57,975 bases of DNA from Laceyella putida (GCF_042665195.1 NZ_JBHTBW010000017.1:1-57975); one strand, 5' to 3'; shown: positions 6,518 through 15,667, numbered from the stretch's first letter. The notes: generated by a model from the sequence alone, not told the origin. Made by a program: numbers and translations.

Positions 6518-7708
6518 TTGAAGAAACGAATTTGCATCATTGGCAGTGGTACCGCAGGTCTGCAATTGGCTTATGCCCTTAAGGAAGATTTTGATGTCAC
6601 CGTCATTCACCATCGCTCCCCAGACCAGATCAGAAGCGGTCGAATTCGATCCACGCAAGTCCATTTTGGATCGACTCGAACGCGCGAAAACCGTTTTAAC
6701 ATGCCAAAATGGGAAGAACGGTCTCTGATTGAAAGCATCCATATCACCCTTGGACAACAAAAGCTGTTTGTCGGCAAATTGAAAGAGCCGGCGTTATCCG
6801 TTGACCAACGATTCACTTTCTCACATTGCATGCGGGATCTTGCTGAGAAAGGCGTCCCTTTCCGTTTGGAACGAATAGATAAAGAGAAAGCGGAAACCCT
6901 CATCGATGAGTTTGATCTGATTATTGATTGTACGGGAAAGACAGGACCGGTGCTGCCGTTTGCCATTGAGAAGGACTTGTCTCCATTCCAAGCGCCCCGG
7001 AGAAAATGCATCGTCGGTTATTTTGTGGGCGTCAAACCAACCCAACCCCTTGGAATCGGCGTGACCGTCCTTCCGGGATTGGGGGAGATGTTTGAGATCC
7101 CCGCCATCACGGAACAGGGCCCGGTCACCATCTTGTTCATTACCGCCGTACCCCATAGTGAGTTGGATGGGTTCAAGGGAATCACACAGGCTGATGAATT
7201 TGTTCGCCAAATGACAAGCACTGCACAAACGTTTTTCCCCGACATTGATAAACGAATCAATGCGCAACATTTCGCTTTATGCGATGAAAACGCGTTTTTG
7301 CAGACAGCGGTCACACCCGTTGTGCGAAAGCCATACCTCATGCTAAAAAATAAGTTGGTCATCGGGTGTGGGGACAGCGTTTTTCTTAATGACCCCATCA
7401 CCGGGCAAGGCTGCAATCTCACTTCATTCTGTGCCGAACAATTGTACGAAACGCTGATTGACCACAAGGATGCAACTTGGGATGAACAAACAGGAGAAGC
7501 CTATTGGCATCGAACCAAACCATTCGTAAAGAAGGTAACCGAATGGACCAATGCCATGACCTTGCCGCTGCCCGAACATGTTGTCCAATTGCTGTTACAA
7601 GGGGCGCAAAACCAAGCCAAAGCAGACGAAATTGCGGAATGGTTCGCCGATCCGTCAACCGCGCATCAAGCCTTTTTCCCCACATCGGCCACAAACGGCA
7701 GGGAATAG
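6518..7708 (+). CDS. FAD-dependent monooxygenase, styrene/indole monooxygenase (StyA) type
   Basis: About 396 residues from TTG 6518, placed 8 nt after AAAGGGG; an in-frame GTG at 6425 is open but has no ribosome site. A Rossmann FAD-binding motif GSGTAGL lies at about 8-14. DCTGK and DPITGQGCNLTSF align by eye with the VCTGK and DPVLGQGANMASY positions of Pseudomonas StyA, the flavin-dependent oxygenase of two-component styrene/indole monooxygenases. Such enzymes need a separate flavin reductase (StyB), and none is beside it, so reduced flavin must come from elsewhere. The true substrate is unknown. The TAGGGC insertion-sequence end begins just 28 bp after the stop. Confidence 0.8.
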   Translation: MKKRICIIGSGTAGLQLAYALKEDFDVTVIHHRSPDQIRSGRIRSTQVHFGSTRTRENRFNMPKWEERSLIESIHITLGQQKLFVGKLKEPALSVDQRFTFSHCMRDLAEKGVPFRLERIDKEKAETLIDEFDLIIDCTGKTGPVLPFAIEKDLSPFQAPRRKCIVGYFVGVKPTQPLGIGVTVLPGLGEMFEIPAITEQGPVTILFITAVPHSELDGFKGITQADEFVRQMTSTAQTFFPDIDKRINAQHFALCDENAFLQTAVTPVVRKPYLMLKNKLVIGCGDSVFLNDPITGQGCNLTSFCAEQLYETLIDHKDATWDEQTGEAYWHRTKPFVKKVTEWTNAMTLPLPEHVVQLLLQGAQNQAKADEIAEWFADPSTAHQAFFPTSATNGRE

Positions 7709-7735
7709 ACCGTTTGCTCTCTGCCACGCATCGCC

Positions 7736-7910
7736 TAGGGCGTGTCTGATAAATATGTCGACGGCTCCAAAACCGTTTTCCCATTTTTGACCATCTTAAA
7801 CACTTGTCAAGATGGTGTCGATTATTTTCTGAAAACACTTCCCGTGTCGAATGAGAAAAACAAGAAAAACAACGCAAAACGGTGGCTTTCCAACATGAAA
7901 ACATGAACAA
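7736..7910 (-). repeat. Insertion-sequence end and remnant (TA-GGGCGTGTCTG family)
   Basis: From TA at 7736-7737, the first ~50 bp match the inner end of the element at 57666-57796 almost exactly and then diverge. The minus strand through 7910 can be read as a basic peptide ending GKRFWSRRHIYQTRPR, plausible as a transposase tail. No complete transposase is present. Confidence 0.55.
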
Positions 7911-8063
7911 TTGCCTTAAGGGCGCTTAAACTTCCAGGAAAAGACTTTAGAAAATCAAGTTTTTATGAGAAAATGTTAAGTAGGAAAAGGAACGTGTCTC
8001 GCGTATCTCCTCTTTTACAGGTAGTGGATGACAACACCGCCATACTGGAAAGGAGAGAATGTC

Positions 8064-8291
8064 TTGAAACTAAACAAATCCTTACAGTCAGAAGATCTAC
8101 TACTTCCAGCTTCCGAAACCGCTCCTTGTTCCATCTGTGGCAAAGAAGCACATTATGTGGAAATTAGCTTTGAATCGCCGATCTGTTCAACCGAATGTGC
8201 AAAACAGATGTGGAAACACTATGTGGACACCCAGGTATCACGCAAATATCGAACAATCGATGAATGGCCCCATTCGCCGAAAGATAAATAA
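8064..8291 (+). CDS. Small protein with a Cys4 zinc-finger-like motif
   Basis: About 75 residues from TTG 8064, six bases after AAAGGAGAG. The core has CSIC (Cys-X2-Cys), 13 residues, then CSTEC (Cys-X3-Cys), a typical metal-binding knuckle. Hypothetical proteins of this size with such a motif are common in Bacillales. No domain beyond the knuckle is recognised. It is followed at once by a strong hairpin terminator. Function unknown. Confidence 0.7.
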   Translation: MKLNKSLQSEDLLLPASETAPCSICGKEAHYVEISFESPICSTECAKQMWKHYVDTQVSRKYRTIDEWPHSPKDK

Positions 8292-8292
8292 A

Positions 8293-8336
8293 ACAGCGTA
8301 CAGCCTAATCCATGACATGGGCTGTACGCTGTTTTT
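8293..8336. terminator. Bidirectional terminator
   Basis: ACAGCGTACAGCC ... GGCTGTACGCTGT followed by Ts on the plus strand. It lies between convergent genes and could serve both. Confidence 0.75.
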
Positions 8337-9053
8337 CTATTGTTGGAGCGTTAAAGGGCCGATCCTCTGTTTCTTCAGGCGAGTGGCTTCCTTCAGTTCT
8401 TTTTTTTGATCAACAAAACGGTACTCCGGCTTAACCGTGCGCTTTTCAAGATCGACCGGCATCATGATAAACGCATCTTTGTACACATCCACGACAACAT
8501 AGGTGGTGTTTCCTTCTTGCGCAACCAAGTATTCCACTTGATTGGACGCGATCAGATAGCCGCTGGCCCGGGAGATGGACACAACGATCACAACAAACAC
8601 GAGGCCCGCCCAAACCCACCGTTTGTGCACGGCCAAAATAAACAACACGGTCGTAAAAAAGATGTACAAGAGAAGATAAAAACAAAACATCAACAAGGAT
8701 TGCTTCACTTGAAAATCCAGCTTTAAACCCAGCATCAGCCCAACCGCAAGCGGCAATAAGATCGGTAACAGATATTTTCCCACCCGCCGCAATTCCGCAT
8801 ATTGCGTAAAAACCCAAAACAACAGCCCCACGGCCACAATGCAGGACATCGACAGGACAATCACGTTCAAACTGATATCCGCATAGAGCGAAGGCAGGCC
8901 GAAATAAGCTTTATAGGCGCTGTCCGACAAATAAGCGGCGAAATAGCCCAATCCCGTCACCGTTCCCAAAGCCAATCCTTCAGACAAATGAACTCCTTTT
9001 GCCACTGAGACATCGTTTGCGTTCTCTCTCTTTTCTAACCAATCCGCTAGCAT
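8337..9053 (-). CDS. Integral membrane protein of unknown function
   Basis: About 238 residues from ATG 9053 (reading MLADWLEK). The frame is open to 9077, but only the inner ATG has a ribosome-site-like TGAGGCG. About five hydrophobic segments fall in residues 35-165, followed by a soluble tail of about 75 residues that is mostly beta-like and then charged. I do not recognise the family. The tail probably faces one side of the membrane as a sensor or partner surface, which is inference. Confidence 0.65.
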   Translation of the reverse strand: MLADWLEKRENANDVSVAKGVHLSEGLALGTVTGLGYFAAYLSDSAYKAYFGLPSLYADISLNVIVLSMSCIVAVGLLFWVFTQYAELRRVGKYLLPILLPLAVGLMLGLKLDFQVKQSLLMFCFYLLLYIFFTTVLFILAVHKRWVWAGLVFVVIVVSISRASGYLIASNQVEYLVAQEGNTTYVVVDVYKDAFIMMPVDLEKRTVKPEYRFVDQKKELKEATRLKKQRIGPLTLQQ

Positions 9054-9150
9054 GACTGTACATCGCCTCAAAATCATGAAGTTTGACTATCATAAATGAA
9101 ATAATCCACCAATTAGGATAACTTTATTTTAATATAAAATAAATGATGAT

Positions 9151-9633
9151 TTGGGATCATTTCAACTGACGCAAGCTGAATATCCATGCACTTGGCAGAA
9201 TCATCGACGATCATTGGGGTGGTATCATCCCAAAATCCATCTGGACGAGTCCCGATTCACCTCGGAAGCTGTCCTGGGGTTAGAATCGTTTTCCCATTTT
9301 GAAGTGATTTTCTATATGGATCAGGTCAGCACTGACAAGATCCAAACGGGTACGCGACACCCACGAAACCGCACAGACTGGCCTCGGGTCGGCATTTTTG
9401 CCCAACGCGCCAAAAACCGCGCCAATCAATTGGGTTTGTCCCGTTGCCGACTCTTAAAAGTGCAAAGATTGACGCTGACCGTACAATCCTTGGATGCGAT
9501 CGATGGCATTCCCGTAGTGGACATCAAACCATACATGGAAGAATTCGCAGCCGAAGGCCCGATTAAGCAACCGACTTGGTCAAAGGAATGGATGCGTGAC
9601 TACTATGCGCCATTTTCCTCCAAAGATACGTGA
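9151..9633 (+). pseudogene. Frameshifted TrmO/TsaA-like tRNA methyltransferase
   Basis: The downstream frame carries the family signature: a GLESFSHFEVIFY stretch, FAQRAKNRANQLGLS and LDAIDGIPVVDIKPY, as in TrmO (SAM-dependent N6-methylation of t6A37 in some tRNAs). The expected motif before this, DDHWGGII, is present in the DNA but in another frame. The two frames meet at the AAAA run at 9232-9235, where one extra A would restore the reading IIPKIHLDES. Upstream of DDHWGG the frame soon meets a TGA and there is no good start or ribosome site. This is either a true pseudogene or, for the A-run, a sequencing error. Confidence 0.7.
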
Positions 9634-9674
9634 TTCCGTCATTGATGAAGCCTATGGTCAGTTGCTTTCACCAT

Positions 9675-9713
9675 TAAAAAACCCTTCTATCCGCTTAGGG
9701 AAAGAAGGGTTTG
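9675..9713 (-). terminator. Terminator of the cytochrome oxidase operon
   Basis: Read on the minus strand, AAACCCTTCT ... AGAAGGGTTTTTT just after the ctaF stop. Confidence 0.8.
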
Positions 9714-9718
9714 TTCTG

Positions 9719-10024
9719 TTACATCAAGACGATTCCCACCGCAGAAACCACCGCGATCAAAATCCCCACCAGTATAAAGAAAGTGTAATAAGCCGTCCCT
9801 TTTTGATCCAAATGCATAAAAGTAAAGAGTTGCAAGAACACTTGAATCGCAGCCAGGACAAGGATCAGCGGCAGAATCATGCTCGTTGGAACGATATCAT
9901 ACATCACAAGGGCGAACGCGACAACCGTCAGCGCGATCATGAGCACGAACGATAAAATGTGTTTCATCGCGCTTTCAGGCTTGGCCGGTGAAGCGTGATT
10001 GGATGTGTTTTGCTGCTGTGCCAC
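9719..10024 (-). CDS. ctaF: Cytochrome c oxidase subunit IV
   Basis: A 101-residue protein with a polar amino tail and three membrane segments. The LFTFMHLDQKG stretch is typical of the CyoD/subunit IV family that helps assemble the heme-copper oxidase in the plasma membrane. It is the last gene of the oxidase operon, 3 bp after ctaE, and is followed by a terminator. Confidence 0.9.
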   Translation of the reverse strand: MAQQQNTSNHASPAKPESAMKHILSFVLMIALTVVAFALVMYDIVPTSMILPLILVLAAIQVFLQLFTFMHLDQKGTAYYTFFILVGILIAVVSAVGIVLM

Positions 10025-10027
10025 CGC

Positions 10028-10651
10028 TTAACCCACCTTTCCGAGCAAGTATACCAAACTGAAGATGAATACCCAGACAACGTCGATGAAGTGCCAGTAC
10101 AGGCTGGACACAAACAGCTTTGGTGCCGTCTCTGTGTTGATGCCGCGTCTGGCCGCTTGAATCATCAGCGTGGAAATCCACACAATCCCGAAAGTTACGT
10201 GCGCACCGTGTGTTCCCACCAACGCATAGAACGAAGAACCAAACGCGCTGCTCATGAAGGTGTGCCCTTCATGAACATAGTGAATAAACTCGTAGATCTC
10301 CAGTCCCAAGAACGATGCGCCAAGGAGTACGGTGATTCCCAACCACAATTGCATCGTCTTTAACTTCAATTGATTCATCGCCAACATGGCCAACACGCTG
10401 GTCAAGCTACTGGTCAACAGGATGGCCGTAGCCAAGGCAACCAGCTTCAAATCAAACAGTTCACTTCCTTCTGGCCCACCCAGCGATTGGTGGCGCAGAG
10501 CGAGATAAGTACCGAATAAGCAAGCGAAGAGCACCGTTTCCGCTCCCAGAAAGAGCCAGAAACCAAGCACTTTATTTTTTCCTTCAAAGGTTGCCGTCTC
10601 CAGATGGTTAGGCATATTTGGGCTTGCTTTTACTTCCGAATGTGCTGCCAT
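10028..10651 (-). CDS. ctaE: Cytochrome c oxidase subunit III
   Basis: A 207-residue five-helix membrane protein of the heme-copper oxidase subunit III family. Recognisable stretches include KVLGFWLFLGAETVLFA near residue 28, GTHGAHVTFG in helix four, and YWHFIDVVWVFIFS near the end. The start ATG overlaps the ctaD stop by one base (TAATG), indicating translational coupling within the operon. Confidence 0.93.
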   Translation of the reverse strand: MAAHSEVKASPNMPNHLETATFEGKNKVLGFWLFLGAETVLFACLFGTYLALRHQSLGGPEGSELFDLKLVALATAILLTSSLTSVLAMLAMNQLKLKTMQLWLGITVLLGASFLGLEIYEFIHYVHEGHTFMSSAFGSSFYALVGTHGAHVTFGIVWISTLMIQAARRGINTETAPKLFVSSLYWHFIDVVWVFIFSLVYLLGKVG

Positions 10652-12570
10652 TATGCCTTAACCCCCTTATTCGCTTCTTCGATTTCATGAGGTTCAATAT
10701 GGTACCCATGATCCTGGTCAAAGGAGCGCAAGAACATGGACACAATCACTACAATTAAGCCAATGATCCCCATCGCATAGTTGTCACGGGCGATAAACCC
10801 AAACCCTGCGACAAAGAAACCGATGGACATCAGCAAAGGAATATAAGACGGGGATGGCATATGAATCGAGCCGAGCGGTTCCGCTGCTGGCATTTCTTTG
10901 TTGCCCGCTTGTTTCTCCATCCACCATGCGTCATAACCGCGAACCAATGGCGTTTGCGCAAAATTATACTCCGGCGGCGGCGAAGAGATGGACCATTCCA
11001 GAGTACGACCGTTCCAAGGATCGGCCGGCGCTTTGGCCCCTTTCTTGAAAGTGAGCCAGATGTTGAAGATGAAGGCTAACGTACCGATCACCATGCCGAA
11101 CACACCGATCGTGCTCACCAGGTTCAATTGCTCCAATCCCACGCCGGCTTGATAAGTGAACACACGGCGCGGCATACCGAACAGTCCCAAGAAGTGTTGT
11201 GGGAAGAAAGTGAGATGGAAACCAATCAAGAAAGTCCAGAAATGGATTTTTCCCAAGGTTTCGTTCAACATCTTGCCAAACATTTTTGGCCACCAATAAT
11301 ATGCTCCTGCAAAGAGACCCATGACGGTACCACCGACGAGCACGTAGTGGAAGTGCGCCACGACGAAATAACTGTCTTGATATTGGAAGTCAGCCGGTGG
11401 CAATGCCAGCATAACCCCGGTCATCCCACCCATGACGAAGGTTGGGATAAATCCGACGGCGAACAGCATGGCTGTCTTAAACCGGATTTCACCACCCCAC
11501 ATCGTAAACAGCCAGTTGAAGACCTTAATCCCCGTAGGCACGGCAATCGTCATCGTCGCCACCGCGAACACGGAGTTAGACCAAGGACCCAAACCTACCG
11601 TAAACATGTGGTGCACCCACACCATGAAGCCCAAGAAACCGATCAATACCGTCGCAAATACCATGGATGTGTAACCGAACAAGCGTTTTTTGGAGAACGT
11701 GCTGATCACATCCGACATGATGCCGAAAGCCGGCAGAATCACGATATATACTTCCGGGTGACCGAAAATCCAGAATAAGTGTTCCCAGATCACGGAGCTT
11801 CCGCCCATCGTATGGTCGAAGAAATTCGCTCCAAACAGGCGGTCAAACATTAACAGCAAGAGAGCCACCGTCAGCGCTGGAAAAGCGAACAGGATCAGGG
11901 CCGAAGTGACAAATGACGTCCAAGTGAACAGCGGCATTCTTAAGAAGGTCATGCCTGGCGCACGCATGTTGATGATGGTGACAAGGAAGTTCAAACCACC
12001 AATCAGCGTACCGATACCGGAAATCTGCAAACCCAACACATAGTAGTCTACCCCAGGGCCAGGGCTATAATCATTCAGCGCGAGCGAAGTGTAAGATGTC
12101 CAGCCCGCGTCAGGTGCCCCACCAAAAATCCAGCTCAGGTTGAGGAGTACTCCCCCCGCCGTAAACAGCCAGAAACCAAGAGCGTTCACAAACGGAAACG
12201 CCACGTCACGCGCTCCGATTTGCAAAGGTACCACGGCGTTCATCAGACCGAAGATCATCGGCATCGCAGCCAAGAAGATCATCGTCGTACCGTGCATGGT
12301 CAATAGCTGGTTAAAGGTATCGCCCACAAACAGGTCGTTGTGGGGAACAATCAACTGCAAACGCATGAAGAATGCTTCGATACCACCGATGAGGAAGAAG
12401 AAGAAACCCGAGATGAAATACAATATCCCAATCTTTTTATGGTCCACCGTGGTGAGCCAATCCCATGCTTTGCTCTTCTTGAACTTCGCGATGGTTTCTT
12501 TGTTATAACCACCGGTCAAAATCGCCGTGATGAACAAAGCAAAGACGATTAGCACGATAAGCGTCCCCAT
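10651..12570 (-). CDS. ctaD: Cytochrome c oxidase subunit I
   Basis: A 639-residue catalytic subunit of the proton-pumping oxidase, with twelve or more membrane helices. Heme and copper ligands are in the expected motifs: MHGTTMIF (low-spin heme His), HPEVYIVILP (CuB His and the cross-linked Tyr), WVHHMF (CuB His pair) and VVAHFHYVLVGG (heme His pair). The ribosome site AAGGAGGGA precedes ATG 12570. It lies 64 bp after ctaC and overlaps ctaE. Length fits Bacillus-type CtaD. Confidence 0.96.
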   Translation of the reverse strand: MGTLIVLIVFALFITAILTGGYNKETIAKFKKSKAWDWLTTVDHKKIGILYFISGFFFFLIGGIEAFFMRLQLIVPHNDLFVGDTFNQLLTMHGTTMIFLAAMPMIFGLMNAVVPLQIGARDVAFPFVNALGFWLFTAGGVLLNLSWIFGGAPDAGWTSYTSLALNDYSPGPGVDYYVLGLQISGIGTLIGGLNFLVTIINMRAPGMTFLRMPLFTWTSFVTSALILFAFPALTVALLLLMFDRLFGANFFDHTMGGSSVIWEHLFWIFGHPEVYIVILPAFGIMSDVISTFSKKRLFGYTSMVFATVLIGFLGFMVWVHHMFTVGLGPWSNSVFAVATMTIAVPTGIKVFNWLFTMWGGEIRFKTAMLFAVGFIPTFVMGGMTGVMLALPPADFQYQDSYFVVAHFHYVLVGGTVMGLFAGAYYWWPKMFGKMLNETLGKIHFWTFLIGFHLTFFPQHFLGLFGMPRRVFTYQAGVGLEQLNLVSTIGVFGMVIGTLAFIFNIWLTFKKGAKAPADPWNGRTLEWSISSPPPEYNFAQTPLVRGYDAWWMEKQAGNKEMPAAEPLGSIHMPSPSYIPLLMSIGFFVAGFGFIARDNYAMGIIGLIVVIVSMFLRSFDQDHGYHIEPHEIEEANKGVKA

Positions 12571-12634
12571 GGTGTTCCCTCCTTCTTAAACGAGATTCGA
12601 TTATTTTTTGTACTGGAAAGCCGTACATTACTCT

Positions 12635-13636
12635 TTACTTGCGGCTCATCAGATAATCAACCAATGCGTCCATTTCTTTCGGCTCTAAGTAATCGATTTT
12701 CGGCATGAGCGCACCTGGTTTTACGCTTTGTGGATTTTTGAGCCATTTTCTCAGGTTCTGGTCATCATGCTTCAGGATCCCGGCAATGGTCTCACGATTG
12801 CCAAACTTGCTCAAGTCCGGGCCTTGAATGCGCGGATTGGTTCCGGCATGGCAACCCAGGCAGTTTTGCATGAAGATCTTTTCGCCTTCTTTTTGGCTCG
12901 CGGTTTGTGCGACAGCCGGCTTTTGCATTTGCGCTACCCACTTGTCAAACTTAGCCTGATCGTCCGCGAATACTTTGAAGTCCATCAAGGCGTGTCCAGC
13001 TCCACACAGCTCCGCACACTTCCCTTGGTATACACCAGGTTTCTGCGCATCCAACCACATCGTGTTTACACGACCAGGGATTACGTCGATCTTCCCGCCA
13101 AGCGCTGGTACCCAGAAGGCGTGCAATACATCTTCACCATGAATTTCAAGATGAACCTTTTTCCCTACTGGAATATGTAATTCCTGGGCGGTCTTGATAT
13201 TCAATCCTTCATACTGGAATTCCCACCAATATTGATGCCCAATAACTTTCACTTTGATGGCATCGTCCTCCTGCGGCACTTCCGCTAAATCAAAGGTGTA
13301 AGTGACCGTAGGCACTGCCAATACCGCCAGCAGGATGATCGGCACGACAGTCCAAATGATCTCAAGAGTGACGCTGCCGTGAGTTTGTTCAGGCATCACA
13401 TCTTTGCCTTTGCGTTTTCTAAAGCGGATAAGGACATAGATAAAGATCGTAATTACCACCGCAAAAACCCCACACATGAGGAAGAAGCTCCACTTGATGA
13501 GGTCAAGCTGCTTTTGCCCCGCAGTACCGGACGGATCCAGGACGTTTAAGCTTGGATCCCCTTGACAACCGGCGAGAACCAGTGTCGCGAGAACCAGTAC
13601 TGTCAAGACTCGCCACATTCCTTGTCGACTCACCAC
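12635..13636 (-). CDS. ctaC: Cytochrome c oxidase subunit II with fused cytochrome c domain (caa3 type)
   Basis: About 333 residues from GTG 13636, seven bases after GTGAGG. The amino end has a lipoprotein signal with lipobox LAGC. Two membrane helices follow, then the CuA cupredoxin domain with CAELCGAGHALM. The carboxy end is a cytochrome c domain with heme site CLGCH and a likely axial Met in MPKIDY. This combination defines a caa3-type oxidase, where the fused cytochrome delivers electrons to CuA. Confidence 0.95.
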   Translation of the reverse strand: MVSRQGMWRVLTVLVLATLVLAGCQGDPSLNVLDPSGTAGQKQLDLIKWSFFLMCGVFAVVITIFIYVLIRFRKRKGKDVMPEQTHGSVTLEIIWTVVPIILLAVLAVPTVTYTFDLAEVPQEDDAIKVKVIGHQYWWEFQYEGLNIKTAQELHIPVGKKVHLEIHGEDVLHAFWVPALGGKIDVIPGRVNTMWLDAQKPGVYQGKCAELCGAGHALMDFKVFADDQAKFDKWVAQMQKPAVAQTASQKEGEKIFMQNCLGCHAGTNPRIQGPDLSKFGNRETIAGILKHDDQNLRKWLKNPQSVKPGALMPKIDYLEPKEMDALVDYLMSRK

Positions 13637-13668
13637 GATCAAACCTCACTTTCTGTTAACTTGACCCG

Positions 13669-13694
13669 CCTCGTGTCACCACCCGAGGCGGATC
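13669..13694. other. Hairpin between ctaB and ctaC
   Basis: CCGCCTCG ... CCGAGGCGG, an 8-9 bp stem without a T-run. It may stabilise or process the mRNA between ctaB and ctaC rather than end transcription. Confidence 0.4.
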
Positions 13695-13748
13695 ACTGAT
13701 TTCACAGTGCAAATGGCATCTATATCAAGCTATTTATAAGCACTGTTC

Positions 13749-14708
13749 CTATTTTGTCAGCATTGCGATGCTTTCTGTTATAACCACATCCAGCATGATG
13801 ACCAACAGAATCGTTGTCAAATAAATCAAGGAATAGAAAAACATTTGTTTCGACCATTTTTCTTGATCATCTGTATAGAATCCCTTGATTGCCAGAGCAA
13901 TATAGATGACACCTAAACACAGGGCGCATACGAGATAGAACCAACTGTTCGCTCCAGTTACAAAGAGCAATACGGATGATGGGATTAATAATAACGTAAA
14001 GATCAGCGTCTGTTTCTTGGTCTCCTTCAACCCTTTGACAACGGGAAGCATCGGAATGCCCGCTCGGCGATAATCATCCGCTTTCCGTATCGCCAGCGCA
14101 AAAAAGTGCGGAGGCTGCCACATAAACAGAATGAGGAAGAGCGCCCAGGCATTCAAATCAATCGAATTTGTTACAGCAACCCAACCAATCATCGGAGGGA
14201 CCGCACCAGAAAAACCACCAACGACTGTATTCAACGTGCTCGTTCGCTTCAGCCACATGGTATAGATGAAAACATAAACCACAAAGCCCACCAATGCCAA
14301 GACGGCGCTTAAGAGATTTACACCTATACCCAGGACAAGCATGCCCACCACAGTCAAAATAATTCCATACCACAGCGCAACGGTTGGTTTCATCCTTCCC
14401 TCTGCCACCGATCTTGTCTTGGTGCGCTCCATCAACGGATCGATATCGCGGTCGTAAAAGTTATTGATCGCACAACCGCCCGCAATGACCAACGCCGTAC
14501 CAAGCAGGGTAAACACGAGCGTGCTCCAATCGAACAACGTAAACCCCGCCGCCAGAAAATAACCGACAAAGGTGGCAAACAGATTGCTCTTGTTGATCCC
14601 CGGTTTGGTCACTTCCACAAAATCGCGCCAGGTTGCCTTTGAGGCTGCTTCAAGCGATTCTAAAATCGGATCAGCAGCTGATTGCTGAGGCATAGATCGT
14701 TCCACCAT
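13749..14708 (-). CDS. ctaB: Protoheme IX farnesyltransferase (heme O synthase)
   Basis: About 319 residues from ATG 14708, behind AAAGGAGG with 5-nt spacing; the open frame extends 17 codons upstream without a ribosome site. A UbiA-family prenyltransferase with about nine membrane helices and the aspartate-rich motif NNFYDRDIDPLMERT, plus a second conserved region KADDYRRAGIPMLPV. It makes heme O, the precursor of the heme A used by CtaD. It is the first gene of the oxidase operon here. No ctaA is in the window. Confidence 0.94.
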   Translation of the reverse strand: MVERSMPQQSAADPILESLEAASKATWRDFVEVTKPGINKSNLFATFVGYFLAAGFTLFDWSTLVFTLLGTALVIAGGCAINNFYDRDIDPLMERTKTRSVAEGRMKPTVALWYGIILTVVGMLVLGIGVNLLSAVLALVGFVVYVFIYTMWLKRTSTLNTVVGGFSGAVPPMIGWVAVTNSIDLNAWALFLILFMWQPPHFFALAIRKADDYRRAGIPMLPVVKGLKETKKQTLIFTLLLIPSSVLLFVTGANSWFYLVCALCLGVIYIALAIKGFYTDDQEKWSKQMFFYSLIYLTTILLVIMLDVVITESIAMLTK

Positions 14709-14827
14709 ACAGACCTCCTTTCCAACCAAGAAACCTATGAGCCAGTTAACCGTTTTCACACGACCAAGAAGGGGTTGGAGTACCCACTTATTGTCATTCG
14801 TGTAGAATATATTTGGCTATAACACAC

Positions 14828-14872
14828 AAAAAAATGTAACCCCATAGGCTCAATCGTCCTATGATATTACAT
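14828..14872 (-). terminator. Rho-independent terminator or attenuator ahead of ctaB
   Basis: Read on the minus strand, a long hairpin (ATGTAATATCATAGG ... CCTATGGGGTTACAT) followed by seven Ts. It lies about 120 bp upstream of ctaB and far from the next upstream gene, so attenuation of the oxidase operon is possible. Confidence 0.65.
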
Positions 14873-15207
14873 TCCATTTCTCAAATATTGGAATTGAGAA
14901 ATGTCAAAAGCCATGCTTTATACCAACATCATTTTAGTTGATCAGAATGAGGGATGCAAGCGTGGGTAAAAGAGCGATCTAGGCAACAAATCAATATTTA
15001 CCAGTATTATTGCCTTCTTATTGCGATTCTCTTCACAAACTCCCTTATTCAATAGTCTAATCGATGCGATCAGGAGAAAGATGACATATATGTGAACAAT
15101 TTTTGATAAGCGATAAAAGACACAGAGGGTTCTCTTTTGGTCGGTAGAATTCACGACGAATCCAACCCAATTTCTGTTCATCCAGGTAGTTTGCACCAGC
15201 CGCATTG

Positions 15208-15244
15208 TTAAAAAAGCTGCTTTTCCATGGAATGAAAAGCAGCC
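15208..15244 (-). terminator. Terminator after the RsbT-like gene
   Basis: Minus-strand stem GCTGCTTTT ... AAAAGCAGC followed by Ts, ten bases past the stop. Confidence 0.8.
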
Positions 15245-15253
15245 AGGATACAT

Positions 15254-15667
15254 TTATTTTTCATTATATTGCTTACTCGTATTCAGCCATTTGATCACTT
15301 CCACACAAGTGCCCGAGTCCACCGGGATCTGTTTCATTTCATCCATCAACATGTCCACATGCTGTAATCCCGACGTCTCGCCAAAGACCTGTTTCTTCCC
15401 TTTGGTAATTTCCTCAAAGTTGGATATGCCCGGTCCCGCATCTTGAACCTGGATCTTTAACCCTTTTCGCGATTCTTCCTCGACAACATCAACTGAAATG
15501 GTGCCGTTATCCGCATACTGAATCACGTTGCGCGCAAGCTCTGATACAGATTGGACGATGCGTGCTTGATCCAATTCATCAAAACCCATTTCCCGGGCCA
15601 TTTCCCGCACTTCACTGCGAATGTGTACAATATCCCACTCATAATTGATTTGGAATGTTTTACGCAT
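15254..15667 (-). CDS. RsbT-like serine/threonine kinase (GHKL ATPase fold)
   Basis: A 137-residue soluble kinase of the RsbT/RsbW/SpoIIAB family. The N-box is in SELARNVIQYA (about residues 42-52) and a G1 box in QDAGPGI. Family members phosphorylate STAS-domain partner proteins in stress-response or anti-sigma switches. Residue pattern and length are closer to RsbT than to RsbW. No STAS partner or sigma factor is adjacent. Its ATG lies inside the last codons of the ABC exporter (8-nt overlap), so the two are translationally coupled; why an exporter is paired with a switch kinase is unclear. Confidence 0.82.
   Translation of the reverse strand: MRKTFQINYEWDIVHIRSEVREMAREMGFDELDQARIVQSVSELARNVIQYADNGTISVDVVEEESRKGLKIQVQDAGPGISNFEEITKGKKQVFGETSGLQHVDMLMDEMKQIPVDSGTCVEVIKWLNTSKQYNEK

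Larger units (their letters stand above)
14709..15253. other. Intergenic region between the oxidase operon and the RsbT-like gene
   Basis: Contains two minus-strand terminators (14828-14872 and 15208-15244) and AT-rich DNA likely to hold the ctaB promoter. The minus-strand open frame at 14942-15253 has no ribosome site, runs through a terminator and shows no family resemblance, so it is not called as a gene. Confidence 0.5.

Noticed and set aside
7419..7910. A 163-residue minus-strand protein opposite the StyA-like gene
   Set aside because: Most of it is the complement of the monooxygenase coding region; only its first part lies in the insertion-sequence remnant.
11128..11778. A long plus-strand frame opposite ctaD
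   Set aside because: It is the complement of the conserved subunit I gene and has the His/Gln/Glu-rich look of an antisense frame.
14942..15253. A 103-residue minus-strand open frame
   Set aside because: It contains the terminator of the RsbT-like gene, has no ribosome site and resembles no family.
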